From contig JAILAD010000036.1 in NCBI GenBank assembly GCA_024681795.1, positions 1 through 64,000 on the forward strand: a DNA stretch of 64,000 nucleotides. Reading direction: 5' to 3'. The DNA comes from Lachnospiraceae bacterium. GTDB lineage: Bacteria > Bacillota > Clostridia > Lachnospirales > Lachnospiraceae. Each line of letters opens with the position of its first letter. Position 1 is the stretch's first letter. The notes beneath the pieces were generated by a model. It did not search any database. It was given only the letters and a program-made list of their open reading frames with translations, and was not told the DNA's origin. Below are positions 17,358 through 26,146 of the stretch, piece by piece. A program made the translations under genes and the position numbers.

Positions 17358-19118
17358 ATGGTTAATTTCAAGGAAGACGAAAGATTAAACACACTCAACC
17401 ACTCCTGTGCACATATGATGGCGCAGGCAGTAAAGCATTTGTATCCGAATGCAAAATTCTGGGTAGGACCCGTAGTGGAAGAAGGCTTCTACTATGACAT
17501 GGATCTCGGCGATAAGATGCTTACCGACGAAGATGTGGAAGCAATCGAAAAAGAGATGAAGAAGGTTGCAAAGACCGGCGTTAAAATTTACCGCCGTGAA
17601 ATCACCAAGGCGGAAGCACTTGAGATGTTCAAGGATGACCCGTATAAAATGGATTTGATTTCCGGTATGGAAGACGGTACGATTACCTGCTACGATCAGG
17701 GCGATTTTACCGACCTCTGCCGCGGACCTCACGTGGACAACGTAAAGCTTTGCCGTAATTTTAAACTTGTAAAACACTCCGGCGCATATTTCAAGGGCGA
17801 TGCCGAAAAGCAGATGTTAAACCGTGTATACGGTGTCTGCTTCCCGACTCCGGAAGAACTGGAAGAACACTTAAAACTTCTCGAAGAGGCAAAAGAACGT
17901 GACCACAGAAAAATCGGCAAGGATATGCAGCTCTTTATGTCTGACGATCTGGTAGGACGCGGACTTCCGATGTTTTTACCGAACGGCTATATTATCTGGC
18001 AGGAACTTGAAAATTATATCCGTACCAAAGAGCAGAAACTCGGCTATCAGCACGTACTTACCCCCTGCGTCGGAACGGTTGATTTATACAAGACCTCCGG
18101 TCACTGGGATCATTACAAGGAGAACATGTTCCCGGCAATGGAAGTGGAGGGCGAGAATTTTGTTCTCCGTCCCATGAACTGCCCGCACCATATGAGAATT
18201 TACGCGAATCGTCCGCACTCCTATAAGGAACTGCCGATTCGTCTTGCGGAGATTGCACATGACTTCCGTTTCGAATCTTCTGGAACCTTAAAGGGAATTG
18301 AAAGAGGACGCCACTTCTGCCAGAATGACTCCCATATTTTCGTAACTCCCGATCAGATTAAGGACGAAGTAAAGAATGTCTGTGACCTGATTTTTACAAC
18401 CTATGAAGACTTCGGCATTACCGATTACAGATGCGTATTATCCTTAAGAGATCCGGCGGATACCAAGAAGTATCATCCCGACGATGAGATGTGGAATACC
18501 GCAGAGGAAGCACTCCGCCAGACCTTAAACGAGATCGGTATCGAATACACCGAGGAAATCGGCGAAGCTGCATTCTACGGACCGAAACTTGACGTAAACG
18601 TGAAACCCGCAGTAGGTGCCGAGATTACGCTTTCCACCTGCCAGCTTGATTTCTGTCTGCCGGCGAAATTCGAATTGACCTACATTGATGACGACGGAAG
18701 CAAGAAAACACCGGTCGTTTTGCATCGCGCGATTTTAGGATCCATTGACAGATTTATGGCATACATTCTGGAAGAGACCAAAGGAAATCTTCCTACCTGG
18801 CTTGCACCCGTACAGGTGAAGGTACTGCCGATTAAAAATGACGACGAGGAACTGAATGCATATGCTGCGAAGGTATATGATGCACTCTTTGATGCAGATG
18901 TTCGTGTAGACATCGACGACAGATCCGAGAAATTCGGTTATAAGATGAGAGAAGCGCAGATTCAGAAGGTTCCTTACATTGTGGTAGTCGGAAAGAACGA
19001 GGCGGAAGCCGGCGAGATTTCCTATCGTCTGCACGGCGAGAAAGAGACCACAACCGTAAAATTTGACGAGTTCGTAAAACTTGTTACGGAAGAAATCAAG
19101 ACCAAGGGCAGAAAGTAA
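17358..19118 (+). CDS. thrS: threonine--tRNA ligase
   Basis: 586 residues, class II aminoacyl-tRNA synthetase that charges tRNA-Thr. It begins directly with the N2 editing domain (HSCAH, residues 15-19, the HxxxH motif), followed by the catalytic core (MNCPHHM carries the zinc Cys; RFESSGTLKGIERGR is motif 2) and the anticodon-binding domain (from about 480). Most ThrS proteins have about 640 residues with an N-terminal TGS domain, which is missing here. ATG 17358 with AAGGAG upstream is the only reasonable start, and the T-box terminator lies just before it, leaving no room for a TGS domain. Confidence 0.95.
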   Translation: MVNFKEDERLNTLNHSCAHMMAQAVKHLYPNAKFWVGPVVEEGFYYDMDLGDKMLTDEDVEAIEKEMKKVAKTGVKIYRREITKAEALEMFKDDPYKMDLISGMEDGTITCYDQGDFTDLCRGPHVDNVKLCRNFKLVKHSGAYFKGDAEKQMLNRVYGVCFPTPEELEEHLKLLEEAKERDHRKIGKDMQLFMSDDLVGRGLPMFLPNGYIIWQELENYIRTKEQKLGYQHVLTPCVGTVDLYKTSGHWDHYKENMFPAMEVEGENFVLRPMNCPHHMRIYANRPHSYKELPIRLAEIAHDFRFESSGTLKGIERGRHFCQNDSHIFVTPDQIKDEVKNVCDLIFTTYEDFGITDYRCVLSLRDPADTKKYHPDDEMWNTAEEALRQTLNEIGIEYTEEIGEAAFYGPKLDVNVKPAVGAEITLSTCQLDFCLPAKFELTYIDDDGSKKTPVVLHRAILGSIDRFMAYILEETKGNLPTWLAPVQVKVLPIKNDDEELNAYAAKVYDALFDADVRVDIDDRSEKFGYKMREAQIQKVPYIVVVGKNEAEAGEISYRLHGEKETTTVKFDEFVKLVTEEIKTKGRK

Positions 19119-19164
19119 TTTACTCAAAGCAACCGGCTTAAAGTAAATGCCGTAAAGGAAAAAT

Positions 19165-20499
19165 ATGCTTTTATACATAGATCCCGGAACGGGCGGAATG
19201 CTTTTTACCATTTTAATCGGACTGATGGGCGGAGTCATCTATTTCTTCAGTTCGATGGCGGTAAAAATAAAGTATTCCGTCGGCGGGAGCAGAGTAAAAA
19301 AACAGGATAATAAAAAAATTCCTCTCGTGTTCTTTTCCGATCATAAACGATACTGGAATATCTATGAACCGATACTGGACGAAGTTGAGAAACGTGGCAT
19401 GGAAGCCGCGTTTCTTACTATGTCGGAAGACGATCCTTTTTTTCAAAAAGAATACAAACACATTACAGGAGAGTATATCGGAACCGGCAACAAGGCCTTT
19501 TCAAGACTCGGACTTTTAAGTGCCGGAATCGTTTTTTCCACGACTCCCGGTCTTGATGTGCTGCAGTGGAAACGTTCAAGAAAGGTGGACTATTATATTC
19601 ACATTCCCCACGCCTGCAGTGACATTACCATATACCGTATGTTCGGGATTGATTATTTCGATGCAATTCTTCTTTCCGGAGAATATCAGATTGAGCAGGT
19701 CAGGGAACTGGAAAGACTCAGAAACCTTCCCGCCAAGGATCTGGAACTGGTAGGTGTTCCCTATATGGATACCATGAAAAAGAGGCTCGAAGAGGAGAAT
19801 GGCAAAGCAGCAGGAGGTTCCGCTGAAAAGGAAGACGGACAGGAGCGTGAAACCGAACGGGAACACGGACAATCAAACTACAAGCGTCGTACAATTCTCG
19901 TGGCACCTTCCTGGGGAGAGAGCGGATTATTAAAAAAATACGGTGAGAAACTGATTGATGAACTTTTAAAAACAGGCTACCGGATTATCGTAAGACCCCA
20001 TCCGCAGTCTTTTACCGCGGAAAAAGATCTGATGGAACACCTGATGAAACACTATGAGAATACCGATCTTGAATGGAACCGCGACAATGACAATTTTGAA
20101 GTACTGCGGAGTGCGGATTTAATGATTTCCGATTTTTCCGGTGTCATTTTCGATTTTTCTCTTGTGTTCGACAAACCCTTTTTGTACGCGGAGTCCCATA
20201 TGGATAAAAGCCCCTATGACTGTGCATGGATTGAGAAGGAACTCTGGGATTACGAGATTTTGCCGAAAATCGGCATGATGCTTCGCGAAGAGGATTTTCC
20301 CGAAATCAAAAAGGTGATTGACGAATGCATCGACAATCCGAAAGGAAAAGAAAGTCGTGATCTGGCAAGAAAGGAAACCTGGGCATACATCGGGGAAGGG
20401 AAAGAACGGGTGGTTGATTTCATCCTGAAAAAACAGGAGGAACTTAAGCAAAAGCAGGAAGAACTAAATGCGGGATATCTTCCGGAGGAGGCGTCATGA
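19165..20499 (+). CDS. CDP-glycerol glycerophosphotransferase family protein (TagB/TagF-like)
   Basis: 444 residues: an N-terminal membrane segment (GGMLFTILIGLMGGVIYFF) and a GT-B-like catalytic domain. Signatures of the CDP-glycerol:polyol glycerophosphotransferase family are IIVRPHPQS, ADLMISDFSGVIFDF and VPYMDTMKKR. The family builds or extends teichoic-acid-like poly(glycerol phosphate). A charged Glu/Lys-rich insert lies around residues 210-235. Its stop overlaps the start of the YidC-sulfatase fusion by four bases (ATGA), a sign of strict co-expression and a shared pathway. Confidence 0.87.
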   Translation: MLLYIDPGTGGMLFTILIGLMGGVIYFFSSMAVKIKYSVGGSRVKKQDNKKIPLVFFSDHKRYWNIYEPILDEVEKRGMEAAFLTMSEDDPFFQKEYKHITGEYIGTGNKAFSRLGLLSAGIVFSTTPGLDVLQWKRSRKVDYYIHIPHACSDITIYRMFGIDYFDAILLSGEYQIEQVRELERLRNLPAKDLELVGVPYMDTMKKRLEEENGKAAGGSAEKEDGQERETEREHGQSNYKRRTILVAPSWGESGLLKKYGEKLIDELLKTGYRIIVRPHPQSFTAEKDLMEHLMKHYENTDLEWNRDNDNFEVLRSADLMISDFSGVIFDFSLVFDKPFLYAESHMDKSPYDCAWIEKELWDYEILPKIGMMLREEDFPEIKKVIDECIDNPKGKESRDLARKETWAYIGEGKERVVDFILKKQEELKQKQEELNAGYLPEEAS

Positions 20500-23093
20500 C
20501 TTTTTCGGAATTTCTTTCACTTCTGACAATCAAACCGCTGGAACTCTTTTTTGAAACCGTTTATTCCGTTGCAAACAGAAGCACGGGAAATGTGGCGGTT
20601 TCCATTGTCATGCTAAGCCTTGTTGTGAATTTACTTGTGCTTCCGCTTTATGCAAGAGCGGACAAAATCCAGGCGGAAGCAAGCGAAAAGCAGAAATCCA
20701 TGGAGAAGTGGGTGAAGCATATCCGCAAAACCTTCCGTGGGGAAGAGCGGCTTATGATGCTCCAGACTTATTACCGGCAGCAGCATTACAATCCGCTTTC
20801 GGTTTTACTGGAATCCGTTCCGCTTCTTTTGCAGGTGCCGTTTTTCATCGCAGCCTACAATTTTCTTTCGGGACTTGAAATGTTAAAGGGAATGCCGCTC
20901 GGCTCCATCCGTGACTTAAGCGCACCGGATGCGGTCTATATGATCGGCAGTTTTCCGGTTAATATTCTTCCGATTCTCATGACATTAATCAATGTCATTT
21001 CCGGCATGATTTATACAAAGAATCAGCCGCTTAAGATGAAACTGCAGATTAACGGAATGGCGTTACTGTTTTTGATTCTTCTGTACAATTCTCCTTCCGG
21101 ACTTGTATTTTACTGGACCTGTAACAATATCTTTTCTCTTCTGAAAAATATCGTCACGGAGATTATAAAGAAAATCAAAGCCGGAAGAGCACCTGCCGAA
21201 AAAACAAAAGCCGAAAACACAAAAGCGGAGCATGCAAAGAAAAGCGAAAAGTGGATTTTCTTCGCAGGTGCGGTTTTCTTAATCCTGCTTCTCGGTGCAT
21301 ACATCCCGACGAATATCATTAAGGCTTCCACACAGGAATTCGTGGAACTTTCCAATCCGCAGAATCCGCTGCATTATGTTCTTTACTCCGTGTTATATGC
21401 GACCGGTACCTTCGGAATCTGGCTCGGAATATTTTATTTCCTTGCAAGAGAGAGGGGCAGGAGATATTTTGAGCGGGGTATCTGGATGGTCTGCGGAATT
21501 GCGGTAACAAACTATCTGGTTGCGGGTTCTTTCATGGGACTGATTTCTTCTTCGCTTCAGTATTCGAGGCTTCCGGAATTCGGAAGAAAGAAAATCGGAT
21601 TAAGCCTCTTAATCAGTGCAGCCATTATTGCATTGATCATCTTGATTGCAAAAAAGAATATGGCGATTTTAAGGGCAATTGCGCTGGCAGGAGTTTTCAG
21701 CATTCTGATTCTTACGGGAATTAATACGGTCAAAATCACAGGTGATTATAAGAAACTGGAATATCTGAAAAGCGAGGACGGCTTACTCCCGGAAATTCCG
21801 TTAAGCAGAAACGGAAAGAACGTAATGGTGATTATGATGGACCGTGCACTCGGTACGGAAACGGAATATATTTTTAAAGAAAAGCCGCAGTTAAAGGAAC
21901 AGTTTGCCGGATTTACCTATTATCCGAATACGGTTTCGTTCGGTGCATATACGAACTTCGGTGCCCCTGCGCTGTACGGAGGATATGAGTATACGCCGGA
22001 AGCAATGAACGCACGTATCGATGAACCGTTGGTGGAAAAGCACGATGAGGCATTAAAAGTTCTGCCGGTGCTTTTTGATGAAAATGATTATGAAGTGACG
22101 GTTTGCGATCCGCCCTACGCAGGATATTACTGGATTCCCGATTTGACCATTTACGACGAATATCCCGATATTCATGCCGTGAATACGGCAGGCCGTTTTG
22201 ATGAGGATGCGCCGAAAGACGCAATCGGGAAAGAGCAGATTCGTCGAAGGAACTTTTACTGTCATTCCCTGATGAAGACTTTTCCCCTGCCGCTTCAGAA
22301 ATATATTTACGATTACGGACTCTATAACGAGCTTGCCTACAGGGTATCCGCCAAAGGAAATCCGAGATTTACTTCTGCCGGATACAACCGGGAATTTCTG
22401 GACTGGTACCTGGTACTTGAAAACTTAAGTGAAATGACAACGGTCCGGGAGGATGGAAATACGTTTTTAATGCTGACAAACGGAGCGACGCATGAACCGT
22501 GCATGCTGCAGGAACCGGATTATGTTCCGGCGAAATACGTCGATAATACCGAATATCATCAGAATGATGAGGGACGTTATACCATAGACGGAAGAACGCT
22601 TTGCATGGAGTCGCCGGACCAGATGATTCATTTTGATGCAAATGTTGCATCCTATTCGGAACTCGGAAAATGGTTTGACACACTCCGTGAGTACGGTGTA
22701 TACGACAATACCCGTATCATTATCGTGGCGGATCACGGAAGGGATTTGCATCATTTTGACCTGAATACGGAGGACGGTCTGAATGTGGAATTCTTCATGC
22801 CGCTTTTGATGGTGAAGGATTTTGACGAACGGGAATTCCGGATTGCGGATGATTTCATGACGAACGGAGATACACCGGCACTGGCGGTGAACGGGCTTAT
22901 TGAAAATCCGGAGAATCCGTTTACCGGAAATCCGCTCGATGCGCATGAAAAGCAGGATGAAGTGAAGGTGTTTTATTCGGATGAATGGAATACGGATATC
23001 AATAACGGAAATGCGTTTCTTCCGGGAAAATGGTATACTGTATCCAAAGATCCGTACGATATGAAAAACTGGAATTATCTCGGAGAATATTAG
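20496..23093 (+). CDS. YidC/Oxa1-like domain fused to a sulfatase/phosphotransferase-like ectodomain
   Basis: 865 residues. Residues 1-230 are a YidC/Oxa1-type core (LPLYARADKIQAEASEKQK; PLLLQVPFFIAAYNFLS; FYWTCNNIFSLL). The groove arginine normally found in the first conserved helix is replaced by Asn45 (SLVVNLLVLPL). After a Lys/Ala-rich linker come about five to six more helices (residues 250-420), then an extracellular alkaline-phosphatase-superfamily domain: D449 in MMDRALG, probable nucleophile T486 in GAYTNFGAPALYGG, and D746/H747 in VADHGRD. It is coupled to the CDP-glycerol transferase gene, so the ectodomain probably transfers or removes a phosphoglycerol-type group on a wall polymer. 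Confidence 0.88.
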   Translation: MTFSEFLSLLTIKPLELFFETVYSVANRSTGNVAVSIVMLSLVVNLLVLPLYARADKIQAEASEKQKSMEKWVKHIRKTFRGEERLMMLQTYYRQQHYNPLSVLLESVPLLLQVPFFIAAYNFLSGLEMLKGMPLGSIRDLSAPDAVYMIGSFPVNILPILMTLINVISGMIYTKNQPLKMKLQINGMALLFLILLYNSPSGLVFYWTCNNIFSLLKNIVTEIIKKIKAGRAPAEKTKAENTKAEHAKKSEKWIFFAGAVFLILLLGAYIPTNIIKASTQEFVELSNPQNPLHYVLYSVLYATGTFGIWLGIFYFLARERGRRYFERGIWMVCGIAVTNYLVAGSFMGLISSSLQYSRLPEFGRKKIGLSLLISAAIIALIILIAKKNMAILRAIALAGVFSILILTGINTVKITGDYKKLEYLKSEDGLLPEIPLSRNGKNVMVIMMDRALGTETEYIFKEKPQLKEQFAGFTYYPNTVSFGAYTNFGAPALYGGYEYTPEAMNARIDEPLVEKHDEALKVLPVLFDENDYEVTVCDPPYAGYYWIPDLTIYDEYPDIHAVNTAGRFDEDAPKDAIGKEQIRRRNFYCHSLMKTFPLPLQKYIYDYGLYNELAYRVSAKGNPRFTSAGYNREFLDWYLVLENLSEMTTVREDGNTFLMLTNGATHEPCMLQEPDYVPAKYVDNTEYHQNDEGRYTIDGRTLCMESPDQMIHFDANVASYSELGKWFDTLREYGVYDNTRIIIVADHGRDLHHFDLNTEDGLNVEFFMPLLMVKDFDEREFRIADDFMTNGDTPALAVNGLIENPENPFTGNPLDAHEKQDEVKVFYSDEWNTDINNGNAFLPGKWYTVSKDPYDMKNWNYLGEY

Positions 23094-23152
23094 AACACCG
23101 GAAAATATGCGAACGGAAATTTTTTGGTGTATATCGGAATTGGGAGAGAAAA

Positions 23153-23746
23153 ATGGCGAGACAGTACTGGAAACCGTCCAACATGTTATATCCGCTGCCG
23201 GCGGTTTTAATCAGCTGTGCGGATGAAGAAGGAAATGCAAACGTAATGACTGCAGCCTGGGCCGGGACGGTCTGTTCCGATCCGGTCATGGTCAGTGTTT
23301 CCATCCGGAAAGAAAGATTTTCCTATGACATCATCCAAAGAACCAAAGAATTCGTAATCAATCTGACCACGGAAGAGATGGCATTCGTAACGGATTATAT
23401 GGGTGTGAAATCCGGCCGTGACATCGACAAATTCGGTTTCGGGGAAAAGGAATTCGGCGGAAAATGCAGGCTTACCAAAACGCAGTCGAAATTCGTTAAA
23501 GCACCCGGAATTGCCGAAAGCCCGGTTAATCTGGAGTGCAGGGTGGTAAAGATTCTGGAACTCGGAAGTCATGATATGTTTATTGCCGAGGTTTTAAGTA
23601 CCGACGTGGATGACCGGTATCTGGACGAAAAAGGGAAATTCGATCTGGCAAAAGCAAAACTGCTTGCCTATAATCATGGAGAATATTACGGACTCGGTGA
23701 GTATCTCGGAAAGTTCGGTTATTCGGTCCGGAAAAAGCCGGAGTAA
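23153..23746 (+). CDS. flavin reductase family protein (FMN-binding split barrel)
   Basis: 197 residues matching the flavoredoxin / flavin-reductase-like domain: VLISCADEEGNANVMTAAW near the N-terminus, and DPVMVSVSIRKERFSYD, the segment that contacts FMN. Such proteins bind FMN and act as NAD(P)H:flavin reductases or electron-transfer flavoproteins in anaerobes. ATG 23153 with GGGAGAG upstream is chosen; the frame is open further upstream into the end of the previous gene, without ribosome site. The gene lies 59 bp after the YidC fusion and appears functionally unrelated to it. Confidence 0.85.
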   Translation: MARQYWKPSNMLYPLPAVLISCADEEGNANVMTAAWAGTVCSDPVMVSVSIRKERFSYDIIQRTKEFVINLTTEEMAFVTDYMGVKSGRDIDKFGFGEKEFGGKCRLTKTQSKFVKAPGIAESPVNLECRVVKILELGSHDMFIAEVLSTDVDDRYLDEKGKFDLAKAKLLAYNHGEYYGLGEYLGKFGYSVRKKPE

Positions 23747-23792
23747 CGGAAATAGCAGAAATAAAGAAGGAAGTCTACAGGGGGAAAACAAA

Positions 23793-25427
23793 ATGATTGC
23801 AAAAACAGAAGTCAAAGAAGTATCCGTTTACCGGAAAAGTGCAACGGTAATCCGCACAGGAGCCATAAAACCGGAAGCGGGACGAAATCTGGTGTACATT
23901 GCGGGAATGACCAAAACCGCAGATGCGGGAACATTTTTACTTAAATTTCCGCCGACGGTCAGGGCTCTTAACATGCAGATTGTAAATATTGATGACGTGG
24001 ATTTGGGAGAAGAAAAAGAATCCGAAAAGATTCAGGAAAAAATCGCTGATCTGGCATACCGGATTAATACCTGCAATTTTATGGCAGAACTTCGTAAGAC
24101 CAACGGAAATTTTTCCGTAAGATCGGATGTTTCCGTTGAGGCACAGGAAGACTATATGCAGAAACTTCCGGAGGAACTGGATAAAATACAGAAGGAACTC
24201 CGCGAGCTGAATAAGGCACAGGACCTTCTGTCCAAAGAACTGGAAGAAGTAAAAAAAGAAGAAGAGAAGCCGCTTATCATGGCGGAATTGATTTGTGAAA
24301 ACGCGGAAGAGGTTCCGTTTCTGCTGCAGTATCAGGAGAATGCCGCTAACTGGACCCCGAAATACGAAGTGCGTTTTTCGGGAACCGACAAGCCTCTTTC
24401 GGTCAGCATGAAGGCGAAAATTAACCAGTCTTCGAAAGAGGACTGGAAACAGGTAAAAGTAACGCTTTTTTCCGGGAATCCCGTTCAGACGGATGTTATT
24501 CCGGAATTAAAATCCCAGCAGCTGTCGTTCTATGAACCGCCCGCTCCGGCTCCCGCGCCAAGGGGATTTATGGGAATGAACATGGCAGCCGCCGGTGCGG
24601 TATCCGCAAATTCCATGGCCATGTCCGCATCTGCTCCGAATATGATGCAAATGGCAATGCTGCAGCAGATGAACACCATGCAGACGGAGGAAGCAACTGT
24701 TTCCGAAGAAGAGAGTATGACGGCATTCGAGCTGCCTGTCCTTCGGGATATTTTAAGCGATACTTCGGGAAATATTGCGGACCTTAAGAATTTCAGCGTG
24801 GAAGCAAAATATCATGTATTATGCATTCCGAAACTTTCTTCGAAGTGTTTTATGACGGCGGAAATCGTATCTGCCGACTGGCCGCTTCCGAATGCAAGAG
24901 CTTCCGTATATTTGAAGGATACCTTTGCGGGAGAATTCTATGTGGATTCTTATTCCGAAACGGATACCTTCCGTTTGTCTCTCGGAAACGATGAAAGACT
25001 GAAAGTGGTACGTACGGAACTTCCGAAGAAAACGCAGGAAGCACTTCTTAAAAATCAGAAGAAGACGCAGTATGCTTATAAAATCAGTCTCGTAAACAAT
25101 TCTTCCGAAACGGTGGACGTAAAGATTCTGGATCAGATTCCGGTTTCCACCGAAAAGACAATTGTTGTGGAAACCTCCGATTTAACCGGCGGCAGATTAT
25201 CGGAAGAAACAGGCGAAATTACCTGGGAACTGAAGGCGGAATCAAAGAAAGAAATACTTTTAAACGTTTCCTACGTTGTCGCATGGCCGAAGGATAAAAG
25301 ACTTCAGACTAATATCAGAAAAATTTCAACGGTAAGCGGGAATTCCGGAGAAGGCAGAACCTGTCCGGGTTGCGGCTATACCGGCGTTGTCGGAAAATTC
25401 TGTCCGGAATGCGGCTCGGTAATGTAA
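23793..25427 (+). CDS. DUF4139/MuiA-like protein with C-terminal zinc ribbon
   Basis: 544 residues. The N-terminal part resembles DUF4140 (EVSVYRKSATVIRTGAI), followed by a coiled coil (about 80-165) and the DUF4139 domain (ENAANWTPKYEVRFSG; LLNVSYVVAWP at the end). A Met/Ala/Pro-rich low-complexity insert lies around residues 245-305. The last 27 residues carry a zinc ribbon, CPGCG...CPECG. Some relatives are annotated as mucoidy inhibitors, but the molecular function is unknown. There is no signal peptide. GGGGG precedes ATG 23793. Confidence 0.8.
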   Translation: MIAKTEVKEVSVYRKSATVIRTGAIKPEAGRNLVYIAGMTKTADAGTFLLKFPPTVRALNMQIVNIDDVDLGEEKESEKIQEKIADLAYRINTCNFMAELRKTNGNFSVRSDVSVEAQEDYMQKLPEELDKIQKELRELNKAQDLLSKELEEVKKEEEKPLIMAELICENAEEVPFLLQYQENAANWTPKYEVRFSGTDKPLSVSMKAKINQSSKEDWKQVKVTLFSGNPVQTDVIPELKSQQLSFYEPPAPAPAPRGFMGMNMAAAGAVSANSMAMSASAPNMMQMAMLQQMNTMQTEEATVSEEESMTAFELPVLRDILSDTSGNIADLKNFSVEAKYHVLCIPKLSSKCFMTAEIVSADWPLPNARASVYLKDTFAGEFYVDSYSETDTFRLSLGNDERLKVVRTELPKKTQEALLKNQKKTQYAYKISLVNNSSETVDVKILDQIPVSTEKTIVVETSDLTGGRLSEETGEITWELKAESKKEILLNVSYVVAWPKDKRLQTNIRKISTVSGNSGEGRTCPGCGYTGVVGKFCPECGSVM

Positions 25428-25462
25428 GGAAAACGGGTGCAGGAACAGAGAAAGGAACAGGG

Positions 25463-25939
25463 ATGAGCGGTAATTTCTACGGAAGAGAACAATTTGAAAA
25501 ATACCGGGGAGAAAGTCTTTTACTGCCCGATGCGGCAAAAGACTACCCGGGCATTTGTACTCCGCTTGATTTATATGAAATTCTTTCGGGAATCTGGTGT
25601 GCCGATACTTGTGCTCCGCGTATGAGAGAGAATTGGACACCGGAAAATAAAACACTCGGACAGTGCTCGATTACCGCGTTTCTTACGCAGGATCTTTTCG
25701 GCGGAGAAGTGTACGGGGTATTAAGAGAGGGCGGAAATTATCACTGTTACAATAAGGTCGGGGAATATGTTTTCGATCTGACGAGCGAACAATTCGGCGA
25801 TGAGAAGCTTGACTACAGCGGGAACACGCTTCAGTTGCGCGACGTGCATTTTTCGAAAGCAGAGAAAAAAGAGCGGTATGAATTTTTAAAAAGGAAACTG
25901 AAGGAATATGTTAATTCCGTAAACAGCAGTGTTCAGTGA
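25463..25939 (+). CDS. YunG-like family protein
   Basis: 158 residues. Trp/Cys-rich segment (SGIWCADTCAPRMRENW), then GQCSITAFLTQDLFGGEVYG and HCYNKVGEYVFDLTSEQF; this Gln-Cys ... His ... Asp order resembles the YunG family of small Bacillus proteins and recalls a papain-like catalytic arrangement, although activity is unproven. ATG 25463 is chosen for its GGAACAGGG context; the frame is open earlier inside the previous gene. It follows the DUF4139 gene by 35 bp and is probably in the same transcript. Confidence 0.65.
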   Translation: MSGNFYGREQFEKYRGESLLLPDAAKDYPGICTPLDLYEILSGIWCADTCAPRMRENWTPENKTLGQCSITAFLTQDLFGGEVYGVLREGGNYHCYNKVGEYVFDLTSEQFGDEKLDYSGNTLQLRDVHFSKAEKKERYEFLKRKLKEYVNSVNSSVQ

Positions 25940-26022
25940 AGAAAAGGGAAGAAGTATTTACGAATTAAATTCAGAAATCAGAATTAAGGATTAGTTAAGA
26001 ATTACACAAGAAGCAGATTAAG

Positions 26023-26081
26023 ACTTCCGTATGAAGTTGCGGTACATTAGTATCAGCAAAAGGTCATACGGAAGTTTTTTT
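26023..26081 (+). terminator. intrinsic terminator with long loop
   Basis: ACTTCCGTATGA (26023-26034) pairs perfectly with TCATACGGAAGT (26064-26075) across a 29-base loop, followed by a run of T. The 25940-26022 stretch before it contains repeated GAATTAA motifs and nothing else I can name. It separates the YunG-like gene from the exporter operon, or attenuates the latter. Confidence 0.65.
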
Positions 26082-26146
26082 GTCGGACCGAATGAGTAAG
26101 TAAAGAAAACGAAACATTATAAACAAGTCAACGAAAGAGGTGCAAA

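Noticed and set aside
23030..23152. Upstream start for the flavin reductase inside the YidC fusion gene
   Set aside because: GGGAGAG precedes ATG 23153 and the conserved domain begins right after it.
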